This document shows positions 13,601-23,622 of a stretch of DNA of 64,000 bases, piece by piece; within the stretch, counting starts at the first letter, position 1, and every line of letters starts with the position of its first letter. The notes under the pieces are model-generated. The model was not told where the DNA came from and did no database searches. It saw only the letters and a list, made by a program, of their open reading frames with translations. The position numbers were made by a program, and so were the translations under genes. This DNA comes from Phoronis australis (lineage: Eukaryota; Phoronida; Phoronidae). Where the stretch lies: the NCBI GenBank assembly GCA_002633005.1, contig NMRA01000407.1, positions 62,001-126,000 of the forward strand. The letters run 5' to 3'.

Positions 13601-16600
13601 CACTTCCTGTACGTGACACCTGTTTATTTTGCATGAGTAAAACATTACAATGTATTAAACTTCATGACGGCGTTCTCCTGTTCAGTGACTTTACCAGGCG
13701 TCAAGGGTTGTGAGCCTGTGATAACATCTAGCTTCTTTGTTAACTGCCAAGCACAGTCTTTTGTCTGGTATGACAACAGGCAGGCCAATTATCTACCAGG
13801 CTTATTACAGACCACATGTGAACACAGTCAAACTGAGAGCGAATTGGTACGATCGGAAAGAAAAGGTTGTCATAACTTCGGTTGTTGTTGGGAGATTTTG
13901 GCGATTCAAAAACTAAACAGGATCAGCGTTTGACGAGGATTTCAGATATGCTATTGGTTTATGTTCAGATATGTTATAACTTAACTTTTATTTTTAACAG
14001 CACAGCCCAGTCAGGCTTGTTATGACCTTATTGGCGATTAGAGCAATTATCGAACAAAAGAGAGCTGGCCCTCCAACCATAAATGCCAGAATGGATTTAA
14101 TTAGTCGTGTAAGATATTGGCTACAGGGAAGTTCTTCCCAACTTATTGTTGGGCTATAGTCGCGAACAAGTTGGAAGCAACGGGAAAATGCCGCACTAAA
14201 TGTAAAGAACAAATTTCCAAGTCTTGTAAGACATCAAGACTGAAAACTCCTACCAAACTTTATGCCAGGCACATCCAGAAAACGGGCAAGTCTTGTGCTA
14301 TGCTTCAAGGAAATCATGTGTCAGTGAAAAATTCGAAGGGGAACACAGTCGTTTTTGTTATTGCATTTAGTAAAAATACAGAGCCCTGGTTATGCTGGAG
14401 ATATTTTTGTTCTATATTCTTTACTTATTCTGTTCCCCTGGATTTGGTCATTCCTGTTCGCTGCATAGAAATGAATGCTTTAATTGCTGGACCATTTATG
14501 TACATCACTTTAATGTTCCAGGGATAACAAATAAACGTAAGGGGAACAACAATTAAACTCGGAAATATCTCTCCAAAGTATTAACCAGGGATCTTTATTT
14601 TTCTTAGTGGTAACATAAACAATGATTGCTTTCCTGTTTAACACTGGTCAATTTGCTGGTCTCTCATAAAAATGAGATCCTCAGCCCACTTTACGGAGAG
14701 CTGTACTTAATTATAGTGATATACGAATAGATTAAGTGTAAAGCAGTTCATTAGCATGGGAGCATTCGTGGGATAAGGTACCCACATGATAATTAACCTG
14801 ATGCAGGAATTAGTGTGGGAAGGTACCTTGGTTCAGTTGCCACAACTGGTGAATTTTTAGTGTACCATTTATTTGTTTCTTTGTCTTTTCAGCCATGCTA
14901 GCGCCACCTTTAGACAATGATGATGAGAACGATATCAGCATAACTATGGCAACACCTATGCTCAGGCCAACGAGACTTTCCCTCGCAGAAATTAATGCTA
15001 TTACCAACAGAGGCATTGCTGTACTAGCAAAAGTGTTTCCTGAGCATTCTGTTCCTTCAATCATCAATTTCATAGGTTTGTAGTGTACTGTATTTAAAAG
15101 TGCTAAAAACCGACTCTCATGTTTAAAAGCAAACATTTGAATTAGTCTACATACTGGTATGTTTCCAACCTGACTGATCTTACCTAGTAGAGAAGTTAAT
15201 TCTGGGCTTGGAAACAACTGACAGCTAAGTCATGATCATGCACTAGGCAGGCTCAGTAAATTTGCATGTTAAGCCAGACATACCATTTTAAAGTCTCCAG
15301 CAATAACATGAGAAAGGGAATCAGAAGAATTAAAGATGTGTAGTGATCGTGATTCATTTTGATATCAATTTTGACACAGGGAGCAGCAATGGTGACCTCC
15401 TAACAACAATGGAGCAGATGGTCTCATTCAGAGACCTCCGTTTCGACGCCTACTGTTTACCGTCAAACAGTTTTCCTCAAAGAGGGTGCTCCAGTACCAG
15501 TTCGAGGTATCAGATGGCAGCACTAACCACAAGTCAAGCTGAGAATGCTTATCTAGATCCTGATGTCTCCGTCTTGGGCAGCTACCATCCATCTTACATG
15601 TCACCTTACTGCTCACCCAACAACTATGCTTCTTACATGAAAATACATCGAGACCAGAACTACACAAACACAGTGGCAGAAGAGCTTGCAAAGAACCTCG
15701 CCTACCGAGCCATATCACGAGACCAGATTGGCATCAGCGCCAACAGTGTACAGCACGATTCCAGCTGTGAAGGCAATGAACCCGTCAACCACCAGCTATG
15801 CACTGGTAATTACATGGTAGGGGGGAACCACGTGGGGTGGTGGGCATCTGGGGTGACCAGCTGTGGGTCGCCAACAGGAAACAGCCAGAAAGCAGAGACA
15901 TCTGGTAGTGATGGTGAGGATGATGACCAGTCATTGACATATGGAGGTAAGTAAGTGAACACCTCTGTTTGAAGAACAATATGCTTACAAGTTTTTTCAG
16001 AAGGTTATGACACAATTTAATTACACCACCAACTTTTTAATTGCCTTCAAGAATTTTTTACAGGATTCATGAGGTGTAACTGTTTCATGTACTTGATGAT
16101 TTCCAAAACATTCATATGTCCTCATGATTTGGGTTCATGTTCGTTACTATGGTAATGGATTCTTCTCCTTGAATGCAGGAGCTACCATGGTGACGATGAG
16201 AGATGTGGAACTTAGCCAGACTATCCTGTTTATATTCAGATTGTGATGACAAGTAGTAACCTGTTAGTTTCTTTGTGTACACCGGATTGATATCGGGGGC
16301 CATTCGGGCACTTAGGAACGTTCTACTCGTCCGTGGAGAGGGATTAACAAGATCTTGGAATGACATCAGACCTGACGAGCTGGTGTCCATTTCTCTCTTT
16401 GGTGTGGCAATGTCCGAGCAAGACTGTGAGTCCCGTCTCACAGTTGACGGTTCACTGTTGGCTGAAAGAATAATACGATGGTTTGCACATCGATACTTCT
16501 AGATAAGGCTGCATAGTCATAAACTTTGGGGGACCCCTACGCTAAACTTGACTTCGTGGGCCCTTTCACAGCAGTGCAAGCCTCCTGATCCCATCTGAGT

Positions 16601-19600
16601 CCTAAACAGTCGCTTGTGTTTCCAGAAACATAAATAAAAGCTTTGAACCAGAAGATTATTGAGGGACTGACTAGTGCAAAAGTGTTAATATTATACAAAG
16701 ATAATGGTAGCACCATTATGAAAAGATAAAGACTTGTGGAATGGTTACAGTTGTGCCACGAAGACTGCTCAATGAGGGATCATGAAGTGATGAGTCAGGA
16801 ATAATTTGGACTTACTGCCATCCCTCACAATCATTTCAGTTTAAAACATGTGGCCAATGTTGATAGAGTCTTAAGTTGTAAGGCCACATAAACTTTCTCA
16901 GTTGATTTCACCTGTAGTTCTACTCAAAACTTACCTAGAGGCCCTGTTGAATTGTTAGTTTGGTTCTCAGACAATGACGTTGGCTTTTCTGTAAGATTTC
17001 CGTGACCTGTACATTTACTGTACTTTTTGAACATCTCTTACTCGTAGTGTATTTCAACCATCCTTCTATTATTTTTCAAAATGCTTCCAGTCATTGTTTA
17101 TGTATTGATGATGTCATCAGATGTGTTGCAGCAATTTTTATGTCTATAACTATTAAGTCGACAAGGGAACCCAATCTCCAAGAGCTGTTTTTAAGAGTAC
17201 TTTCAGTTTCAACCTTCGATGAAATTACAAGAAAAATATTACACAGTTCATTTGAATTGTGTGCTTGAATGTTTTTGAAGTTTACATAGAGCTAGCAGTG
17301 TATTTTGCAAAAAAAAAACACTTAACATTTCCTGCCCTAAAAGGAAACTAACTTTGAGCTGAATATTGAAAAATGCACTAACAAAGCACAGTAAATTTCT
17401 TATTTATGAAATGACTGATGGCCTATTCATTTGACCGACGACCAACCAGCTCATAATGTTTGAGAAAGTGGTCATTATTTCAAGCAACTTTTTGAAATTT
17501 TGCCTGTCTTTGTAATTCTGGCCGCCACGTCGAACCGTCCAAAATGTAATTCTGGCCAAACAAAAGACGGCCGCTGTAAAAACCCCTGCCTGAAACAATA
17601 CTTAAGATTGGATTGTTTAAGGAGGCAAAACACCGTTTGTTAATATCAAGAAATTTTACTACGACATTTGTTAGGTCAGTTAGAGCCAACCAAGACGTTA
17701 TCTTTTTAGCATCAAGCCTTGATTGGAGCTTTTGTGTGTACAGAGCCCTTGGTTGACAATTTCAATTAAATTTGAGACAATTTTTTTCTAATAAAGTTAT
17801 CAGCTGACCACACTACAGTTGGAAGGATTCTAAAAACATGGTACATTGGTTCCTATTGACAAACAGAATGTTTTTCTATGATTTAATCGATCTAGTTTAG
17901 ACAGTCATATAGTCATAACAGTGTGCTATTAGGTCAAGTCACACGCCTGCTTGCATGCTCCTATAACTATGCTAAGGTACTGCAAGAATGTATCAGCATT
18001 TACTATTTTAACAGTCTCTTGCATTGGATATATAAGGCTGCAATACTAGTGTTCATAGACAAAATCATTGTGAAAACAAAAATTCTGCAGTTGGATGACC
18101 TTTGAACTGCCATACTTCCGGGGCACATGTAACCCAAATAATGCACAAGAGTCATTGATTTGCAGTGAAACACATTTGCTACAAAATACTTAGCACTTGA
18201 CTTGCATATCATCTTGATACATTACTTTCTAACTCAAATTAGCCAGATAATCACAGATTAAAGCACCTACATCCCTAAAAATGATTTAAATCACTTACCT
18301 TAGCCAAAATAGAATCTGGACTTGAAAGGAACCAACAGATCATTTGTCATGGCATGTCATTTTATTCGCTGAGCATGTTCTCTAGCTGTAACAAACTGTC
18401 AGTTTTCGCACCACCAATAATCACTTCAAGTCGAGACTGATATTACAACGATGTGGTCTAAATTAAAAGTTATTTTCTTCAGTGGAATGTGGGCTTATAA
18501 CTGCTTTATGTGGTTAGCGTGCAAATTCACTTTAAAATGTATATCCCTCTGTATATTTTATCGCTGGCAAATTAGAATCCACAAGCACAATATAACTTAA
18601 AGGCTTTTTCCGCAAATTGCAACACATCTTGACAATTAAAAGTTTTAACTAGCTACGTAATCCCTTCCGTGTGTGATGGAGAGGCATGCAAAAACAATGC
18701 TAAAATATGGATTTGGTTTTTTCATGCCTCTCAACAAAAACACCAAAAAAACAGCCCCACCAGTCGACCAGCTATCAAATAACACCCACAAACACTATCT
18801 GACAATACATTAATTTGCTGATCTCGAGGTATGAGCATTTCGTATTTATTAGTTGTTACATACTACTTAAAAACAGGACAACTAATCACGGCACTAGTCA
18901 TCCTCCATTGTGTTTAGTATAAAAAGATGTCAAATATTGCTGGTCCTTTTCTCATGGTTTATATCAATAAGAAATGTTGAGGCATTATGTTTGTGGTGGT
19001 TGTAACTACTTTGTATCTGACCACGCTGTGGCTCTTCTCGCTTTCTCGCAAGACCTCGGAGAAGCGCGGATACAGCACAAGTTTGTACAAGAAACTCACA
19101 TGATGCTGGACGTAACCCACTGGCGCTGATTACGGTCATCCGTCACACTCCTGCCCGTAGAGCTCAGAAACTTTCAATTGAAATCGCTTCTCTTCCGTTT
19201 CCTCATTTTTGGGATATTGAATTCACGACTGATATACAGTGCTGCAAAGGAATGTCCAATGATGGTGACAATGTAGTCACTCATCAAAACAACTTGTAAA
19301 TGGTGGTTTTAAGCACTTTGAGCGGACAGCAAAACTTGGATTAAAACTGTGTTAAAAAGCTGCACTACCTCACAGACTCACACAGACAGTTAATTCAAAC
19401 CACTTACCACTCCAATTGACTTATCGCCAGGACTTTTGAGTGATGGCTTAACTGACCAATCAAAACACAACATTCTTGACACACCTTCATTTCCAAGCCG
19501 CCATTTTAGCTGACAAACAACACGTTGCCAGGTAAAACTTATTGTTTGGTTGCTGAAGTAGAGAACAAGTGACCATGCTTGACCATAAACTGACCTGTCT

Positions 19601-19855
19601 GTACTAAAAATGAAGCGTCAGTTCATTCCAAGGCGAGACATCCTCTCTTGATTGAATAAGAAACTAGTAGTTATGATCAATTGATAACTGACGAAAGGTA
19701 AGTTTGTAATGGCTTTAAAAACTTGCACCTTTTCACTTGTAGAGTGTAGCGACACGTCAACGCCTCCAGTGAGTGAAGTAGATGATGCCATTGGCTGTAT
19801 GTCAGACGATCAAGACATTGGATTGGACAACATAACACCCACAATACCTGAGTGA
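10501..19855 (+). CDS. dmrt: DMRT-family transcription factor with DM and DMA domains (five exons, 383 aa)
   Basis: Joined exons 10501-10679, 13105-13214, 14893-15075, 15380-15946 and 19743-19855 total 1152 nt with all phases matching. DM proteins bind DNA through an intertwined zinc module and act in sex determination and neurogenesis. The DM domain lies at about residues 25-75: CARCRNHG, then KGH, CPYKGC, QC and a final C. The DMA domain (about 136-173; AVLAKVFPEHS, NGDLLTTMEQMVS) is CUE-like and in vertebrates marks the DMRT3/DMRTA branch. The middle is Ser/Asn/Tyr-rich and the C-terminus is acidic with STPPVSEVDD. Odd points: the zinc ligands are respaced (H-x2-C and C-x3-C) and the usual ERQRVMAAQVAL helix is replaced by a KQRTIISEEQKR-type sequence. 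The start is the first in-frame ATG after a putative acceptor at 10470; an upstream coding exon cannot be excluded. Family assignment is secure; subfamily is inferred from the DMA domain. Confidence 0.88.
11060..11215 (+). repeat. Interspersed repeat 'GGATCCAGGATTTTGAG' family, copy 2
   Basis: Starts AGGGGCGGATCCAGGATTTT and contains CAGACATTCGCA and CCAAATGGAATTTGGGAGAA. Lies in DMRT intron 1. Confidence 0.8.
12195..12780 (+). mobile_element. TTAA-flanked MITE (piggyBac-like), copy 1
   Basis: Starts TTAACCCTTGTCCTGCTGAG and ends near CTAGGGCAGGATACGG. Shares CACTGGTCCACAGTC-type internal sequence, including TGATCCACAGTCAT, with copy 2 in the opposite orientation. Too small for a transposase. 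Superfamily is inferred from TTAA and CCCT ends. In DMRT intron 1. Confidence 0.65.
12893..13062 (+). repeat. Interspersed repeat 'GGATCCAGGATTTTGAG' family, copy 3
   Basis: Starts ATAGGGGCAGATCCAGGATT and shares CAGACATTCGCAA and CCAAATGGAATCTGGGAGAA with copy 2. A poly-G run with one N interrupts it. It ends about 40 bases before DMRT exon 2. Confidence 0.8.
13105..13214 (+). CDS. dmrt: DMRT exon 2 (end of the DM domain, basic helix)
   Basis: The acceptor is TTATCTAG and the donor GCAG|GTAATT. It completes the codon begun by AA of exon 1 and encodes QRTIISEEQKRLKKKDNEEE, a charged helix at the position of the DM recognition tail. The reading phase fits both neighbours. Confidence 0.78.
13664..14165 (+). 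repeat. Coding-like interspersed repeat, copy 1
   Basis: Shares two conserved reading segments with 46126-46610. The first is NCQAQSFVWYDNRQANYLPG and the second, after TTTTTAACAG, reads LLAIRAIIEQKRAGPP and SRVRYWLQGSSSQL. It looks like two exons of a dispersed gene or TE. Product unknown. In DMRT intron 2. Confidence 0.65.
14893..15075 (+). CDS. dmrt: DMRT exon 3 (first half of the DMA domain)
   Basis: The acceptor is GTCTTTTCAG and the donor ATAG|GTTTGT. The exon ends in GIAVLAKVFPEHSVPSIINF, which matches helix 1 and the start of helix 2 of the DMA fold. A phase-1 intron splits the domain. Confidence 0.85.
15380..15946 (+). CDS. dmrt: DMRT exon 4 (second half of the DMA domain and linker)
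   Basis: The acceptor is TTGACACAG and the donor GGAG|GTAAGT. It starts GSSNGDLLTTMEQMVS, the DMA helix-3 segment corresponding to GDVxxAIEQ of vertebrate proteins. The rest is a Ser/Asn/Tyr-rich linker ending in an acidic SDGEDDDQSL segment. Confidence 0.88.
19743..19855 (+). CDS. dmrt: DMRT exon 5 (C-terminus)
   Basis: The acceptor is CACTTGTAG and the phase matches exon 4. It encodes 37 acidic Ser/Thr/Pro residues and the TGA stop. It lies 3.8 kb from exon 4, so the join rests on phase, acceptor quality and composition. Confidence 0.72.
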
Positions 19856-20274
19856 AGGATTAGCAGACGTTACCACCAAGAGCGGTTTATGTTTTAGCAT
19901 AAGTGTTGTGGGCATTTACTGTTAAGTAGTACATTGCTCTTTTTCAGTTGCATTGCAATGGTGATATTGAATGTTGTGGCCAAAGTAACACTAATTGAAA
20001 AAAATCTTTGAGATTGAACTTGTTTTTCCTTCATGGTATGGTCACGTAATGTTTAACAAATTTGGAAATGTTGGACATGAACGGACCATGATACTGATTT
20101 TCGCATAATTCGCACTTAGTTCTGCAGAAGTCGTTTTAGTTTGTGCAGTCGTGGCTATAAGTTGCACCTCTCCTTGCTCAGATAGTGTAGGTCCAGTTAG
20201 GCATGACTTATTGTTTTAAATGTATATACATGTAATGTTGTGGATGGACCGTTGACACCACATAGCCACAAAAT

Positions 20275-20455
20275 GATACCCTACTCTACAACAGTTGCAT
20301 GATACCCTACTCTACAACAGTTGCGTGATACCCTACTCTACAACAGTTGCGTGATACCCTACTCTACAACAGTTGCGTGATACCCTACTCTACAACAGTT
20401 GCGTGATACCCTACTCTACAACAGTTGCGTGATACCCTACTCTACAACAGTTGCG
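20275..20455 (+). repeat. 26-bp tandem repeat, seven copies, in the DMRT 3'UTR
   Basis: The unit GATACCCTACTCTACAACAG plus TTGCGT repeats seven times almost perfectly (first copy ends in CA rather than GT). The high identity implies recent expansion. Confidence 0.97.
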
Positions 20456-20856
20456 ATTCTCTTTACTGAAAAGTGTGTACAAGGCAGAGCAGAAACGCGT
20501 ATTTTAAAAATATGATGGTGCAGTACACATTGCAAGAACTGCGACTCCAGGCATCTACTGAGAAAAAATACTGCCACAAACCCTGTTGTGCCATCGTCTC
20601 TAATAGTGCATTCTTTCAAAAGCCCAAAAGGTATGTCTCTGTCCTGGTGTCTAACAGTAACAGTGCATTATTGTTACGCCTAAATTCTCTTGCTGTTGGT
20701 ACTCCAGTGTAGAGATTTTTCCTTGTTATAGGATCACTAACAACGAGACATTACACAAACGTTTCTGACAATGCAGAACCTTAAAGTAAGACAATTGTAT
20801 GAAGTGAAGATTCCAAATTTTGTATGACTAAGTGACAGCTTTATGTTTTGCTCAAA

Positions 20857-20862
20857 AATAAA
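20857..20862 (+). terminator. Poly(A) signal AATAAA for the DMRT transcript
   Basis: AATAAA about 1 kb past the DMRT stop, the first canonical signal in the tail. Confidence 0.55.
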
Positions 20863-20891
20863 AGGATTAGAGATCTAAATAATTATTAACA

Positions 20892-20897
20892 TTTATT
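20892..20897 (-). terminator. Poly(A) signal AATAAA for the PGC-1-like transcript (candidate)
   Basis: TTTATT on the plus strand reads AATAAA on the minus strand. It would give the PGC-1-like mRNA a 3'UTR of about 2.6 kb, with an end touching the DMRT transcript end. Confidence 0.35.
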
Positions 20898-23509
20898 GAG
20901 TATCAAATTCCAAATAAAGGGACAGTACAAATAGTGTCAAGTCTAATAAAACCCAGTGGAACCTCATTACAATGTAGTCCGCTTAGAATGTTAACAGCCA
21001 TTTAACATACAGACTTTCAACTAAGTCCTGATTTTACAATTGAAAGTTCTACTGGCAGTAAATGAAATTGAATGACTCATTAGAATTATACCAAATTTAA
21101 GGATGTACTAACAAACTGATAATTCAACATTCGTCACCTGAAGTTCAAATTTCCAAAGAATGGAAAACTTGGAACCGTTCTACTAAACACAATGCACAGA
21201 ACAAAAATAATGTTCAATGCCAAAACAGCATACTTTGCCTGCACATTATATCACCATATTTGTGTGCCAACTATCAAATAATGGCAACACAAATACAAAA
21301 CCATTTAACACTGCAATAAGTAACATTTCATGTTTCCAAACAATTGTACAATTGTCTACTTTTAATGTCTTGAACATTGTTCCATTCCTGATAACATTTT
21401 TGCATATTTGCTCTATCTCAAAAAAAAATTGTACAAAACAGTAAGCTCTGATTGCTTTGTTCTAGTAATTGTTTATTGATGACTTAAGCTGTTAGTTTTG
21501 GGAACAGTGATGACATTTTCTGCAAAACGATAGAGAATAAAATGTCTTTATAAAACAATAAATAAGTCAAAAGTTTTTGCAAATTTTGAATCATACCTAA
21601 CACAGAAACTTTACGCATTTTAAGAGGAACATTAAAAACAATCGGCAATTCTATTTCTTTGATGAAGATACAATTACATATTAAAGTGGTCACAAACCAC
21701 TTTTGAAAACTAGGACTGTTCCCAAACGAAATGAATGCACTTGGTCTAAAAGTACTGCACTTCTCACTACCGCTTACAATCGTGCCTCCCCCTAGTGAGT
21801 GCTTGGGGAAAGCCGTATGAGACCGTGCACGCCTGAGTATTGTTTACAGACAATGATTGAGAAATAATAAGTTGGAAAGAAACAAATAATCGCAATCAGA
21901 CATTGGTTGTGCACTTTTGTAAATAATGTTAATTACGCAATCAATAGTCTTTCAGTAATAACACAGATAACATGCATATCAAATGTCAATCACTACAATC
22001 ATGCACACAACAAAATAAATCTTACCACAATAAGGCCAGAAATCATCTCCGTGTGAAGAAACTGACCTCCTGATTGGGCGGCCACCACATTGGTGAGAAG
22101 TGTGCATTTTGAATGATATAGCTATAGGATGGCAACTTTGTAATAAATAATGAATAACACTGCTTGTGCTTTGCAATAGTTTGACAGAAGGTAATTAGCA
22201 TACTCACAAAATTGTATTTTCTTCTGCACAGAGGTCAGTAGCAGACTGCACACAAAGAGTGGACCAGCACCCGACAGTATGTTGAGCACTGTTATTACAA
22301 CTGGGCTTGAATACCATGAAAGATTCAGGGCAAGTTGTATAAAGTTAAACACCCTGACAACATAACATTTTAAGAGCCATTGCTTTATCAAATACAGAGT
22401 GATTCTCCTAAACAGCTCCCAAACATTAGCTCATAATTTCTTTTCTACTTGCCTGTGACCTAAGAACCTGAAACATCGTGTAAACCTGCTCAATTCTATT
22501 GCAAACAAGTGGTGTAAGCATGCACACCAAAAATATTCAATGCCACCTGTCAGCATTTTATTGACAGCGTGTCAATTTCGTGCTCGACAAATGCATTTCA
22601 TAAAGCAGCTCAATTTGGAAAGACGCATCGTGTTGTGCTTAAATGCTGAAGTGGGACATTTTCAGCACCTACTGTAAAGGTACTTGTCTTGAATTCATAG
22701 TAACTGTTGTAAGTTGTCTCAATTAGACTACCTGCTCAACAAGACCATCTACGGACCATCAGTATGTCATACTCATACACGTACTGCCCATAATGAGCTA
22801 AATACAAGTTTGAAGTTCCTGCCTCTGATGGAATAAAAATATTAGAAAAATTTTGGAGCCTGTTTCGGGAGAATCACTAAGTATAACAACGACTGTGGTA
22901 TAACAATGCCACGTTCCCCTGTAGCATATAGAACTACACATGGTCGTTTTTAAAATGAAATGGACAACGTGGAAATCTAATCATTTGACAAACAAAACTG
23001 ACAATATGCATTTCATTTCTACTCAAACTCATTCCAATACTGGCCAATCTCTGCTACAGAAGTGACCTATGCACTTTGTTGAAACACATTTTGTAGCTAA
23101 AACGTCACCTTAACAATACACTAAAATTAGACGAGGCTACATCTTCACTGGGACACAAGTTGGACTAAACCGACAAATAATTCTGGCAAGATGTTTGTCA
23201 AGAATTCCATCAAATTGTGTCTAGTTTACTTTGAAAACTTAACTGTACATGGAAGAAATCAATCGAATTCAACTTAGTTCCAGGTAGTCTTAGACTATTT
23301 CTCATTAGTTAAAATACTGCAACAAACTTACCTCAAGCAGAGAATTTGCACACTGCCAATCTAACAGCACTCAAGGCACACAAGCTTGAAAACCCATTGT
23401 TAGTAATGAGCTTGAAAAATCTTTTCTACAATTGCTAGTAACTGATGAGGCAACATTATTCATAGACAACACAAACAACTCCCCAGAAATCCCTAACGGA
23501 CAACGTGCG

Positions 23510-23622
23510 TCATTTTCTCTTGGCTTGTCTTATTGCCTGCTGGAGTAGATCATCAAAGTTGGGCTCGTTGGTTTTTTTGTGCACTTGAGGGTTGAACTCT
23601 TCCAGTATCTCATGGTCACCAT
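23510..23622 (-). CDS. ppargc1-like: PGC-1-like last coding exon
   Basis: Encodes GDHEILEEFNP, ending in NFDDLLQQAIRQAKRK and TGA, equivalent to the DFDSLLKEAQRSLRR tail. The acceptor is CTTGTTTAG. Confidence 0.93.

Larger units (their letters stand above)
19856..20880 (+). other. dmrt: Predicted 3'UTR of the DMRT gene
   Basis: This is the non-coding tail after the TGA. It contains a seven-copy 26-base tandem repeat and ends just after an AATAAA at 20857-20862. Confidence 0.55.

Noticed and set aside
14117-14527. 136-residue plus-strand frame
   Set aside because: Begins within the interspersed repeat, lies in DMRT intron 2, no recognisable domain.
14810-15217. 135-residue minus-strand frame
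   Set aside because: Antisense shadow of DMRT exon 3.
20275-20455. CRISPR-like array
   Set aside because: The repeats are directly adjacent with no spacers in an animal genome, so it is a plain tandem repeat.
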